Assembly (NCBI RefSeq): GCF_016899955.1
Contig: NZ_JACJJL010000018.1
Span: forward strand, 1-64,000
Direction: 5' to 3'
Length of the DNA stretch: 64,000 bases
Source: Marseilla massiliensis
GTDB lineage: Bacteria; Bacteroidota; Bacteroidia; Bacteroidales; Bacteroidaceae
Position numbers and translations under genes: made by a program. Below the pieces are notes generated by a model. The model was not told where the DNA came from, searched no databases, and was given only the letters and a program-made list of their open reading frames with translations. How positions within the stretch are numbered: the first letter of the stretch is position 1; the number at the start of each line of letters is the position of its first letter. This document shows, piece by piece, positions 27,834 through 36,103 of the stretch.

Positions 27834-30041
27834 ATGGCCGATAGATTTGAGTTTACACATCAGGAAAAAGCAGCATCTTTGCTATTATACTCCACGCTGA
27901 AGGAAAAGATTGGGCCGTCACTTCTTCCCGATGACGAGAAGAAGATACGTGGCCACCTTGCTGATTCTGTAAAGCAGAATCTCATCAAGCGTGATGTGTT
28001 TGGGCTTAACCCGGTATTGTTCGGTTTCCAAACAGCCATGATTGTTGTCGACGAGATTGGGCTCAAAAGAGATGCCGTGCTGGCGATACTGCTGCACCCA
28101 AGCGTGTCTAACGGTTATGTTTCAATAGACGAAGTGCGTGAGCAGTTCGGCGATTCCGTGGCCCGCATACTCCACGGCCTGGAAAGGATAGCCGACCTGT
28201 ATGCCAAGAATCCTGTCATTGAGAGTGAGAATTTCCGAAACCTGTTGCTGTCTTTCGCCGAAGACATGCGGGTGATTCTAATCATGATAGCAGACAGGGT
28301 TAACCTCATGAGGCAAATACGCGACACGGAGAACACTGAGGCCAAGATGAGGGTGTCTGAAGAGGCTGCCTATCTTTACGCCCCGCTGGCCCACAAGCTT
28401 GGCCTGTATAAGCTGAAAAGCGAACTTGAAGATCTGTCGTTGAAATACTTGGAGCACGATGCCTATTACATGATAAAGGACAAGCTGAATGCTACCAAGC
28501 AGGCCCGTGATGCCTATATCAGCAGGTTCATCGAACCGATACAGAAACGGCTTATGGATGCCGGACTGCGCTTCCACATGAAAGGCAGGACAAAAAGCAT
28601 TCATTCGATATGGCAAAAGATGAAGAAACAGAAGTGTGCCTTTGAAGGCATATACGACTTGTTTGCCATACGTATCATTCTCGATTCGCCGCAAGACAAG
28701 GAGAAAATGCAGTGTTGGCAGGCTTATTCCATTGTCACAGACATGTATCAGCCGAATCCGAAGCGCTTGCGCGATTGGTTGTCTGTGCCGAAGTCAAATG
28801 GATATGAAAGCCTGCATATCACGGTGCTCGGGCCTGAACAGAAATGGGTTGAGGTGCAAATAAGAACCGAGAGGATGGACGAGATAGCCGAGCGGGGAGT
28901 GGCGGCACACTGGAGATACAAGGGCATAAAAGGTGAAAGCGGGCTCGATGAATGGCTTACAAACATACGCAACATCCTCGAAACGAGCGATGACCTGCAG
29001 GTCATGGACCAGTTTAAAATGGATTTGTATGAGGACGAGGTATTCGTTTTCACCCCAAAAGGAGATTTGTTTAAGTTTCCCAAAGGCGCAACAGTATTGG
29101 ATTTTGCCTACCACATACATTCAAAGATAGGCAGTAGCTGCACTGGGGCCAAGATAAACAACAAGATTGTAACCTTGCGCGAAGAACTGCACAGTGGCGA
29201 CCAGGTTGAGATACTGACCTCAAGCACCCAGAAACCCAAGCAGGCATGGCTCAACATCGTGAAGACATCGCGCGCCAAGGCTAAGGTAAGGCTGGCCTTG
29301 AAAGAAACGCAGGTGAAGGAAGGGCAGTATGCAAAAGAAGTCATAGAGAGGAAATTCAAGAACCGCAAGATTGAATTCGATGAGTCAACCATGGCCCGGC
29401 TTATCAAAAAGATGGGCTTCAAAGAGGTTAGCGATTTCTATAGGCAGATTGCAGATGGCGAATTGGACACCAATGAGGTAATCGACAAGTACGTTGAGCT
29501 TCAGTCAAAGGAAAAGAGTGGGGCAGGGGACCAGCCTGCCCGAAGTGCGGAGGAATTCAATTTCAATGCTGCCAATGAGATGTCTGTGCCCAATGACGAT
29601 GTTTTGGTTATAGACAGAAACCTTAAGGGCATCGACTATCAACTTGCCCGTTGCTGTCAACCGATTTATGGTGACGACGTCTTCGGGTTCGTCACAGTCA
29701 ACGGCGGAATAAAGATACACCGAACCGACTGTCCTAATGCGGCAGAGTTGAGAAAGCGTTTCGGCTACCGTATTGTCAAAGCCCGATGGAGCGGCAAAGG
29801 TTCGTCGAAGTATTCAATCACACTCAGAGTTATTGGAAATGACGACATCGGCATCGTAAACAACCTTACAAGCATAATAAGCAAAGACGAACGACTGACA
29901 TTGCGCTCTATAAGCATCGACAGCAACGATGGCTTGTTTAGGGGCAACCTGGTGGTTATGCTTGAAGACACCTCGCGCCTTGAGTCTCTAATAAAGAGGT
30001 TGCGCACTGTAAAGGGGGTGAAACAGGTTGAGAGAATATAA
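27834..30041 (+). CDS. RelA/SpoT-type (p)ppGpp synthetase with inactivated hydrolase domain
   Basis: 735 residues in the long RSH layout: hydrolase-like domain (about 1-200), synthetase (about 225-370, with GRTKSIHSIWQKM and KSNGYESLHITVLGP), TGS domain (about 400-460, VFTPKGDLFKFPKGATVLDFAYH) and C-terminal ACT domain. The hydrolase metal site is lost: the first histidine position reads Gly/Phe (VLFGFQTA, about 64), the His-Asp pair reads His88-Pro89, and the following Glu-Asp reads Ser92-Asn93 (HPSVSN). Only the later Asp154 (ADRVN) remains. It should make but not degrade the alarmone, like RelA. The strong hairpin at 30068-30118 ends the unit. Confidence 0.93.
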   Translation: MADRFEFTHQEKAASLLLYSTLKEKIGPSLLPDDEKKIRGHLADSVKQNLIKRDVFGLNPVLFGFQTAMIVVDEIGLKRDAVLAILLHPSVSNGYVSIDEVREQFGDSVARILHGLERIADLYAKNPVIESENFRNLLLSFAEDMRVILIMIADRVNLMRQIRDTENTEAKMRVSEEAAYLYAPLAHKLGLYKLKSELEDLSLKYLEHDAYYMIKDKLNATKQARDAYISRFIEPIQKRLMDAGLRFHMKGRTKSIHSIWQKMKKQKCAFEGIYDLFAIRIILDSPQDKEKMQCWQAYSIVTDMYQPNPKRLRDWLSVPKSNGYESLHITVLGPEQKWVEVQIRTERMDEIAERGVAAHWRYKGIKGESGLDEWLTNIRNILETSDDLQVMDQFKMDLYEDEVFVFTPKGDLFKFPKGATVLDFAYHIHSKIGSSCTGAKINNKIVTLREELHSGDQVEILTSSTQKPKQAWLNIVKTSRAKAKVRLALKETQVKEGQYAKEVIERKFKNRKIEFDESTMARLIKKMGFKEVSDFYRQIADGELDTNEVIDKYVELQSKEKSGAGDQPARSAEEFNFNAANEMSVPNDDVLVIDRNLKGIDYQLARCCQPIYGDDVFGFVTVNGGIKIHRTDCPNAAELRKRFGYRIVKARWSGKGSSKYSITLRVIGNDDIGIVNNLTSIISKDERLTLRSISIDSNDGLFRGNLVVMLEDTSRLESLIKRLRTVKGVKQVERI

Positions 30042-30067
30042 AAAAAACTGCTGCCACATTTTGGGAG

Positions 30068-30118
30068 TATAAGAATAGAATGCCCGAGGAGAGAATCCTC
30101 GGGCATTCTATTCTTATA
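30068..30118. terminator. Very strong bidirectional terminator
   Basis: Perfect 23-bp inverted repeat (30068-30090 and 30096-30118) with a 5-base loop GAGAA, followed by TTTTG. Sits after the RSH gene. Confidence 0.9.
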
Positions 30119-30190
30119 TTTTGAGCAACAGCTTTTAGCGGACATAAACCATTACTGCTGCTGCAAAACAGCCATCCTTGACATTTTGAT

Positions 30191-30226
30191 TACGAGTGCC
30201 ATTACATAGTTGCAATGGCGCTCGTG
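30191..30226 (-). terminator. tcdA terminator, probable
   Basis: CGAGTGCCATT against AATGGCGCTCG with one G-U pair, directly after the tcdA stop on the minus strand; the tail is only weakly T-rich. Confidence 0.55.
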
Positions 30227-30246
30227 ATTGATTGTTCCACATATCA

Positions 30247-30966
30247 TTATTTCGTATTGTAGCCAATCAGGTCCTTGACAGCCTCGCTGCCCATCACCAA
30301 CCCTGCTGCGGCAGGGACGAAAGCATTGCTTGCCGGAACATGCCTCGACGGATTGCCACCATCGTCACATACAATCTTTATTGGCTGCTCATAGCTACAA
30401 ACAACCTTCAGTTTTCTTATGCCAAGCTCTTTCAGTTTCTTTCGCATTACCTTTGCTATCGGATCCATCTTTGTCTTGAATATGTCGGTCACGCAAAATG
30501 CGGTAGGATCCATTTTGTTTGCAGCGCCCATAGAACTGATAACAGGTATGCCCTGCGACTTACAGCGTTTCACCAACTCTACCTTGGCAGCTATCGTGTC
30601 TATGCAGTCGAGCACATAATCATATCTTGTCAGGTCAAAGTTGTCTGCGTTGTCCGGCAGATAAAATACGGCATGGGCAAAAACTGAGCATTCAGGGTTT
30701 ATGTCCATAACCCTCTCCTTGGCAACATCAACTTTTAGTTTCCCAACGGTGCTATGCAAAGCTATGATTTGCCTGTTTATGTTTGACAGGCTTACGCGGT
30801 CATTGTCAAACAAGTCAAGTTGGCCGACACCGCTACGGGCAAGCACCTCAACGGCATAGCCGCCCACACCACCTACACCGAACACAGCCACACGGCAGTG
30901 TTCCAATGTCTTTATGGCCGCATCGCCTAATAGTTGTTTTGTTCTTGAAATTGTTTCGTTCTGCAT
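30247..30966 (-). CDS. tcdA: tRNA threonylcarbamoyladenosine dehydratase
   Basis: 239 residues, ThiF/MoeB/E1-like fold. Cyclises the t6A base 37 of ANN-decoding tRNAs to ct6A using ATP. Family opening SRTKQLLGDAAIKTLEHCRVAVFGVGGVGGYAVEVLARSG contains the nucleotide-binding GxGxxG (about 30-35); NINRQIIALHSTVGKLKVDVAKER and DYVLDCIDTIAAKVEL follow. The MoeB zinc CxxC pairs are absent, which favours TcdA over MoeB or ThiF. Single gene, lying next to the tRNA cluster on the same strand but separated from it by an intrinsic terminator. Confidence 0.9.
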   Translation of the reverse strand: MQNETISRTKQLLGDAAIKTLEHCRVAVFGVGGVGGYAVEVLARSGVGQLDLFDNDRVSLSNINRQIIALHSTVGKLKVDVAKERVMDINPECSVFAHAVFYLPDNADNFDLTRYDYVLDCIDTIAAKVELVKRCKSQGIPVISSMGAANKMDPTAFCVTDIFKTKMDPIAKVMRKKLKELGIRKLKVVCSYEQPIKIVCDDGGNPSRHVPASNAFVPAAAGLVMGSEAVKDLIGYNTK

Positions 30967-30984
30967 ATATGGACATAGTGAAAT

Positions 30985-31009
30985 AAAAAAGCCCGAAGAA
31001 ACTCCGGGC
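30985..31009 (-). terminator. Terminator of the tRNA cluster
   Basis: On the minus strand GCCCG (31005-31009) pairs with CGGGC (30991-30995), followed by TTTTTT. It ends the tRNA transcript before tcdA. Confidence 0.8.
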
Positions 31010-31017
31010 CTTCTTTG

Positions 31018-31089
31018 TAGTGGATAGGGGAATCGAACCCCTATGCCAAGATTGAGAATCTTGTATCCTAACCATTAGATGAATCCACC
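31018..31089 (-). tRNA. tRNA-Glu (anticodon CUC), copy 1
   Basis: 72 nt. Acceptor GGTGGAT with ATCCACT (a G-U at the first pair), discriminator A, D arm ATC/GAT, anticodon stem CAAGA/TCTTG with loop TTCTCAA, T arm AGGGG/CCCCT with TTCGATT. The 3' CCA is not encoded. Identical in sequence to the copy at 31142-31213. Confidence 0.93.
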
Positions 31090-31112
31090 ATACATCTGTA
31101 TATAGAAAAGAA

Positions 31113-31137
31113 AAAGAGCTCAGTCAATGAACTCTTT
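31113..31137 (-). terminator. Hairpin between the two tRNA-Glu genes
   Basis: AAAGAGcTCA (31113-31122) with TGAaCTCTTT (31128-31137), one mismatch, followed on the minus strand by TTCTTTTC; looks like an intrinsic terminator or processing hairpin. Confidence 0.55.
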
Positions 31138-31141
31138 CGTG

Positions 31142-31213
31142 TAGTGGATAGGGGAATCGAACCCCTATGCCAAGATTGAGAATCTTGTATCCTAACCATT
31201 AGATGAATCCACC
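31142..31213 (-). tRNA. tRNA-Glu (anticodon CUC), copy 2
   Basis: 72 nt, base-for-base identical to the copy 52 bases downstream. Same anticodon loop TTCTCAA and no encoded CCA. Middle gene of the Ser-Glu-Glu cluster transcribed leftwards. Confidence 0.93.
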
Positions 31214-31229
31214 GCAATACCTTATTCCG

Positions 31230-31317
31230 CGGAAGCTGGGGGATTCGAACCCCCGGTACGATAAACTCGCACGGCAGTTTAGCAAACTGCTGGTTTCAGC
31301 CACTCACCCAAACTTCC
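31230..31317 (-). tRNA. tRNA-Ser (anticodon GCU)
   Basis: 88 nt with the long variable arm of class II tRNAs. Acceptor GGAAGTT/AGCTTCC, discriminator G, anticodon stem GCAGT/ACTGC with loop TTGCTAA, T arm loop TTCGAAT. CCA not encoded. First gene of the tRNA cluster, 43 bases after the -7 element. Confidence 0.93.
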
Positions 31318-31359
31318 TCAGATTTTCTTTTCTTTAGGCATCTTCTCTCAAATGCGATG

Positions 31360-31391
31360 CAAAGGTACTGCTTTTATTTCACACTACCAAA
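31360..31391 (-). promoter_or_regulatory. tRNA cluster promoter, complete -33/-7
   Basis: Minus-strand TTTG at 31388-31391, 20-base spacer, TACCTTTG at 31360-31367; a textbook Bacteroidetes sigma promoter. Confidence 0.85.
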
Positions 31392-31424
31392 TTTTTTCTA
31401 ATTAATTTTACAAACAACGGTAGA

Positions 31425-31793
31425 TTAATTGTTTTTCAGCGCTATGACGCCGGTCATCTCCTTATTTAAATAAAAGGTGTCATGGAAATCCTGTCCGTTA
31501 ATCTTGTATCTCACCCTTATGATAATGAGCTTTTCGTCTTTGTTCCTCTGGGCAAACTCTGTGCGCCCGGCATACATCGACGAGTTTTTGGCAGTATTTC
31601 GCAGCTTATTTATTATAGAGTCATTAAGATACCTCGTTGAGTCAATATCACTGTACTCAACTATTTGCAGGGCTGAGGCATCTTTCAGGTTGTTTTCCAT
31701 AAAGTCTTCTACAACAGATTCGGCTTTATGCTGTTGCCCGCACGAAGCGAGCAACAGCATTGCAGATGACAACAAAATGTGTCTTATTTTCAT
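31425..31793 (-). CDS. Small lipoprotein of unknown function
   Basis: 122 residues from ATG at 31793. Type II signal peptide MKIRHILLSSAMLLLASCGQQ with lipobox LASC, cysteine at 18, so it should be anchored in a membrane facing the periplasm. The mature part is charged and ends in beta-strand-like segments (EKLIIIRVRYKINGQDFHDTFYLN). No family recognised. It begins 4 bases after the pepD stop and must share that transcript; a functional link to PepD is not evident. Confidence 0.8.
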   Translation of the reverse strand: MKIRHILLSSAMLLLASCGQQHKAESVVEDFMENNLKDASALQIVEYSDIDSTRYLNDSIINKLRNTAKNSSMYAGRTEFAQRNKDEKLIIIRVRYKINGQDFHDTFYLNKEMTGVIALKNN

Positions 31794-31797
31794 ATTC

Positions 31798-33255
31798 CTA
31801 TTTTGTGGGTATGTTGTCAAGAATGTCAAGAAGGTGGTTCCACACCATCTCGACCGTGGGTATGTGCAGTCTCTCATCCGGCGTATGCACTCCGCGCAAT
31901 GTCGGGCCAAACGACACCATGTCGAGATTGGGATACCTTTCGGAGAAAAGGCCGCACTCGAGTCCTGCGTGGATTCCGCGGACGATGGGCTCCTTGCCAA
32001 ACAGTTTCTTGTACGAATCAACGGCAATGTCGGTCAGTTTGCTGTCTGGGTTCATCTTCCATGCCGGGTAACCGTCTGTCTGCTCCACCTTTGCGCCTGC
32101 CAATTCAAACAGGGCCTTGATGGTATTGCACTGGTTTTCAAGGTTGCTCATCACATTGCTGCGCTGCGAGGCAACAATCTTGATGCTCCCATTGTCGGTA
32201 ATTATGCTGGCTATGTTGCTTGATGTCTCAACCATTCCGTTGAGCGCCTTGTCCTGGCATATTGCAAACACACCATTGTCTACGGCCTGTATTGCCCTGA
32301 TGAACTTGCCCGAAACTTCCTGCGGCATTACGTCTGCGGCATCGGTGCTTTCCATGCCAAACTCCATGTCGGTGTCCGTCACGTGATATTCCTCTTGCAC
32401 GTCGTGCGCAAAGATGTTCCAGTCTGCGCGTATGCTTTCCTTGGCATCGTTGGGAACAGCTATCACGAACGATCCGTCGCGCGGGATGGCGTTGTGCATC
32501 TTGCCTGAATTGAAGGCAGCCAACCTTATGTCATGGTTCTGCATTTCCTTGTAAAGGAAGCGGCCCAGAATCTTGATTGCATTGGCGCGCTTTTTCTCTA
32601 TGTCGTCACCCGAATGTCCGCCCTTGAGCCCTTTTATCCATCCTTTGATGAAGAAATAGCCGGCCGGTGCCTTCTCGGCTTTGAAATCAAACGTTGCTAT
32701 TGTTGTACGTCCGCCTGCGCACGAAACGAATATCTGGCCTTCATCCTCACTGTCAAGGTTTATCAGCATGTCCCCGTTCATGAAACCAGCCTCCATGCCA
32801 CTTGCCCCGGTGAGCTGGGTTTCCTCGTCGCGAGTGAATACACACTCCAACGGCCCGTGCTTTATGTCGTCAGAATCGAGTATGGCCAATTCTATAGCCA
32901 CTCCGATACCGTCGTCGGCGCCAAGTGTCGTGCCGTCGGCGGTAAGCCACTCGCCTTCAATGTGAGTCTGTATGGAGTCGTTGTCGAAGTCAAACTCTTT
33001 GTCAACCAGCTTGTCGCAAACCATGTCCATGTGGCTTTGCAGTATCACGGTCTGCCTGTCCTCATATCCCGGAGTGGCGGGTTTCTTTATGAGCACATTG
33101 CCTACGCTGTCCACCTTTGTCTCAAGATTGTGGCTTAAGCCCCAGTTACGCAGATACTCAATCATCTTCTCTTCACGCTTCGAGGGGCGTGGTATCTCGC
33201 ACACCCGAGCAAATTGCTCGAAGACGCAACTTGGTTTCAAGTCTCTTTTATCCAT
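31798..33255 (-). CDS. pepD: Aminoacyl-histidine dipeptidase (cytosolic M20 peptidase)
   Basis: 485 residues from ATG at 33255. Zinc M20/M25 dipeptidase that cleaves short peptides such as carnosine-like dipeptides. Metal and catalytic motifs: LQSHMDMVCDK (His75, Asp77), GTTLGADDGIGVA (Asp115), TRDEETQLTGASGME with catalytic Glu, and GGHSGDDI. No signal peptide. Transcribed leftwards with the small lipoprotein downstream, from a promoter near 33319-33326. Confidence 0.94.
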   Translation of the reverse strand: MDKRDLKPSCVFEQFARVCEIPRPSKREEKMIEYLRNWGLSHNLETKVDSVGNVLIKKPATPGYEDRQTVILQSHMDMVCDKLVDKEFDFDNDSIQTHIEGEWLTADGTTLGADDGIGVAIELAILDSDDIKHGPLECVFTRDEETQLTGASGMEAGFMNGDMLINLDSEDEGQIFVSCAGGRTTIATFDFKAEKAPAGYFFIKGWIKGLKGGHSGDDIEKKRANAIKILGRFLYKEMQNHDIRLAAFNSGKMHNAIPRDGSFVIAVPNDAKESIRADWNIFAHDVQEEYHVTDTDMEFGMESTDAADVMPQEVSGKFIRAIQAVDNGVFAICQDKALNGMVETSSNIASIITDNGSIKIVASQRSNVMSNLENQCNTIKALFELAGAKVEQTDGYPAWKMNPDSKLTDIAVDSYKKLFGKEPIVRGIHAGLECGLFSERYPNLDMVSFGPTLRGVHTPDERLHIPTVEMVWNHLLDILDNIPTK

Positions 33256-33304
33256 GTTAATTCTTTTTTGAGGCATTCATGCCTGTAAATTGATTTATTT
33301 GTAT

Positions 33305-33326
33305 TATCTTTGTAGCCGCAAAATTA
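33305..33326. promoter_or_regulatory. Back-to-back divergent -7 elements
   Basis: Plus-strand TATCTTTG at 33305-33312 (towards the OmpH-like gene, leader near 190 bases) and minus-strand TAATTTTG at 33319-33326 (pepD, leader near 57 bases) are only 6 bases apart, so the two polymerases would compete. Confidence 0.55.
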
Positions 33327-33333
33327 CAGAATT

Positions 33334-33447
33334 ATGTTTGAAAATATGTTATTTAGCACGTTAATAATTGCTATTAGCATTTTTCTTTCGTATGATGGTA
33401 AAATATGCGTGCTTCATGCTGAAAAGCTATGGCATTCGCCAGTGTAA
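33334..33447 (+). CDS. Possible 37-residue membrane peptide
   Basis: Small frame from ATG 33334 to TAA 33445-33447, in the long leader of the OmpH-like gene. The first 20 residues are hydrophobic (LFSTLIIAISIFLS), giving one possible membrane helix. It could be a leader peptide or chance. No homology known to me. Confidence 0.2.
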   Translation: MFENMLFSTLIIAISIFLSYDGKICVLHAEKLWHSPV

Positions 33448-33507
33448 GGCTGTTGCAGCGGAGCTCAGTGATTGTTAAGATAATTTAAAAGAACAAATAT
33501 AAAGAAG

Positions 33508-34125
33508 ATGAAAAGAAACATTAGTATTCGTATTTCGTTGGCATTGGCAGTTGCATCGTTCATGCTGACATCATGCAACAACTCCAGCCCCAAGATGGAC
33601 GAGAAGCCAGTTCAGGACTCACCCGCGGCAACAACAGGCATGAGGATTGCCTATGTCGAGGTCGATTCGCTGATGTCGCAATACAAGTTCTGCAAGGAGT
33701 ACACCGCCGTGCTGCAGAAAAAGAGCAATAACGCCCGTAACACTATCACCCAGAAGGGAAAACAGCTGCAGGCTGCCGCTGCCAATTTCCAGCAGAAGCT
33801 GCAGAACAACGGATTTGCCAGCAGGGAGCAGGCTGCCAGTGTGCAAGCTGCAATACAGCGCCAGGACCAAGACCTGCAGGAGTTGCAGAGCCGCCTCGGA
33901 GCCGAGCTCGACGCTGAGACTGCCAAGTACAACAATGCGCTGCGCGACTCATTGCAGAACTTCCTGAAGGACTACAACAAGACCAAGAAGTATGACCTTA
34001 TCATCTCGAAGGCCGGCGACAACATACTGCTTGCCGACAAGCGCCATGACATCACCAACGACGTCATAAACGGACTGAACAAGAGGTATAAATCGACGCT
34101 CAACGACAAGAGCAAGAAAAAGTAA
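33508..34125 (+). CDS. OmpH/Skp-like lipoprotein
   Basis: 205 residues. Lipoprotein signal with lipobox (FMLTSCNN, Cys23), a short linker, then IAYVEVDSLMSQYKF, the start of the OmpH/Skp chaperone fold, and a long coiled coil (about 65-165) that forms the Skp tentacles. Skp proteins hold outer membrane proteins in the periplasm. A lipid anchor is a known variation in Bacteroidetes. Own terminator at 34173-34216. Confidence 0.87.
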   Translation: MKRNISIRISLALAVASFMLTSCNNSSPKMDEKPVQDSPAATTGMRIAYVEVDSLMSQYKFCKEYTAVLQKKSNNARNTITQKGKQLQAAAANFQQKLQNNGFASREQAASVQAAIQRQDQDLQELQSRLGAELDAETAKYNNALRDSLQNFLKDYNKTKKYDLIISKAGDNILLADKRHDITNDVINGLNKRYKSTLNDKSKKK

Positions 34126-34640
34126 AAGGGGCGCAGTGTCTTTAAAGACAGTTGTGTTTTTGATACTTAATCAATAATCCGTTTGGGCTTTTGCCATATT
34201 GCCCAAACGGATTATTATTTTTTCCGAGGCATGTGCCATGCCATGGCGCCCGCCGGCTTGCCCAATGCCATGTTCGGCCGCGTAGCGACGGGCGCTTCCC
34301 CGGGGCCGGTCCATCCACTTGGTACATTCGCCAACATCTGTCAGCTCAGCATGGCCGATGTCCAGTTTTAGTCACTCCATCAGTCCAGCCTCATGGCATC
34401 CGACTGTCGTCGGGAAGCACAAGGCAATGCTAAACCTCATGGCAGGGCAATCCGCTGCCGCTTGTGAATGTCGCTTGTTTTGCCATATAGGAATGAGTGA
34501 CGTTCAACCCGCTGTTTGCCACACATCTTACCATAATATTGATGCCGGCGGCTTTTATGGCAAACGCGCCCACATATCTTGAAGGCAGAGCCGTTTAATG
34601 CACAAAATGTCGCCGACATGGAAATCCGCCGGAACACCGC
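34126..34640. other. Spacer with terminator, no gene
   Basis: After the terminator at 34173-34225 the remaining 415 bases are G/C-rich with many GGCATG/CATGCC words and no frame with coding character. Confidence 0.55.
34173..34225 (+). terminator. Terminator of the OmpH-like gene
   Basis: Perfect 16-bp inverted repeat AATAATCCGTTTGGGC (34173-34188) with 34201-34216, then ATTTTTT. Confidence 0.9.
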
Positions 34641-35435
34641 TCATGCGTTTCCATTGTTGTTTTTCCTTCCAAAATAATATTGTCCCTTGTGCCTTGTAGA
34701 GCGCCCGTAGCTTATGGCGTGGGCAGGGCAGTGATGGTAGCAGGCCATGCAGCAAGTGCAGTGTCCGTCGTTATGCCATACAGGCAGATTTCCGGCGCCA
34801 CCAGATATGTTGCCTGTAGGGCAGGCCGCGGCGCAGCGTCCACACCTGATGCAGGCTGAGCTGTCCACCCGGAAAGGCCTGTCGGTTATCATCCTGCTGT
34901 TGAAATACCGCCCGATGACATTTGACAGCAGATATGGCACAGGGCCTTTCACTGTCGAACACACTCCCTTGTGGCGCTCCTTTATTGCCTGGGCTATTTC
35001 CACAATGGCACTGCCGGCGTCGGCTATTTTCTTCCGTTCCACGTCGGGACGGTCGGTGTTCATAAACGGCAGGCAAACATAAGTGTTTGGCATGGCCAGC
35101 GAAAACACACTGTCAGCCTGTATGCCAACCTTATGCAAGTCTGCTGCCAGCATCTCCATCGTGCGGCCTATATTGTCGCCGCACGTACACAACGCGAAGC
35201 AAAAGTGCCCCTTGGCATTGTCAAACTTGCACTTTGAAATAAAATTGCGCACTATGGCCGGTGGCTGCCAACCGTGTACGGGAAAGCAGAAGCCAATGCG
35301 CTCTCCTTCGGCAAGTGCATACCTACAGTCGCCATCAGCCTCGCCGGCTATTGACAGCAGTCTTTCGCCCGTGATTTCGGCTATTTGCCGTGCGGCCCAA
35401 CGGGTGTTGCCGGTTCCTGAAAAATAAAATATCAT
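34641..35435 (-). CDS. EFR1-family flavodoxin-ferredoxin
   Basis: 264 residues. N-terminal flavodoxin-like domain (1-150) with FMN phosphate loop FSGTGNTRWAA (5-15); C-terminal bacterial ferredoxin domain binding two 4Fe-4S clusters, CxxCxxCxxxCP at 195-206 (CIRCGRCAAACP) and at 226-237 (CTCCMACYHHCP). Soluble single-chain electron carrier, as in the EFR1 family of anaerobes. The start at 35435 is fixed by the flavodoxin first strand (MIFYFSGTGN). The promoter sits 4 bases upstream, so the mRNA may be leaderless. Redox partners unknown. Confidence 0.9.
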   Translation of the reverse strand: MIFYFSGTGNTRWAARQIAEITGERLLSIAGEADGDCRYALAEGERIGFCFPVHGWQPPAIVRNFISKCKFDNAKGHFCFALCTCGDNIGRTMEMLAADLHKVGIQADSVFSLAMPNTYVCLPFMNTDRPDVERKKIADAGSAIVEIAQAIKERHKGVCSTVKGPVPYLLSNVIGRYFNSRMITDRPFRVDSSACIRCGRCAAACPTGNISGGAGNLPVWHNDGHCTCCMACYHHCPAHAISYGRSTRHKGQYYFGRKNNNGNA

Positions 35436-36103
35436 GTTACAAAGGTAACTCAAATGGCCGAGACGGCAAAACTGCCGACAGCATTTTATTATATCCATGG
35501 TTAATATTCAGGCAAAACAGAAAACAGCCACCATGCCCTGTCACCATAGGCGACTTTCGTGACCGGTATTACGGAATGTGCCATTCGGGATTGCGAAACA
35601 GGCTCTGCGACAATATGAAACGGCCCTTTTGGCATCGCAAAACGGCCGATATATCTACAAGAAATGGTGTTCCATTATAAACAGCTTGATAACAATATGT
35701 TATGCATATATACTTAAATTAAATCTCAACCTAAAGGCAAGCCACTATAATTATGTTCCAATGCAAATGTCATTACCGCCAGGCGTTTATCCGGCCTTGC
35801 CCCAACCGGGCAGCAGCAATGCCAGAGCGCAGCCCGAATTGCCGTTTGCAAAGGCCGGGGCAATAATGACAATGGCACAACCGTAGCCCCACAGAGAAAT
35901 TGAATACCGATAGGGCCATGTCCATGGTGCCTGCATTTCGTTAGCCATAAGGTGTGGTTGATTGCCTGCCCAGGCCGCTCTGTGGCAACGGTTATGTTGC
36001 CGCCCGGCGTGCCCTCTGCAATATTCTGGCATGAAGGCCGGCCACATTGTGGAGTCATGCCAATGGGCAAAAAGGCCTGTGCCCACTTTAGTGTTGCCAT
36101 CCG
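35436..36103. other. Long gene-free spacer with repeat module
   Basis: 668 bases without a supported gene. It holds the EFR1 promoter (35440-35470), a hairpin CGGCAaaacTGCCG at 35465-35478, and a 30-bp module GAAACGGCCC-(10)-GCAAAACGGC at 35617-35646 that recurs at 62310-62339 with the same spacing. Bases 35700-35780 are A/T-rich; the rest is G/C-rich with no recognised signal. Confidence 0.5.
35440..35470 (-). promoter_or_regulatory. EFR1 gene promoter, complete -33/-7
   Basis: Minus-strand TTTG at 35467-35470, 19-base spacer, TACCTTTG at 35440-35447; only 4 bases lie between the -7 element and the ATG. Confidence 0.75.

Noticed and set aside
31018..31317. tRNA genes as integration site of the mobile element
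   Set aside because: They lie 25 kb from the element with ordinary chromosomal genes between, and no integrase or repeated tRNA end was found.
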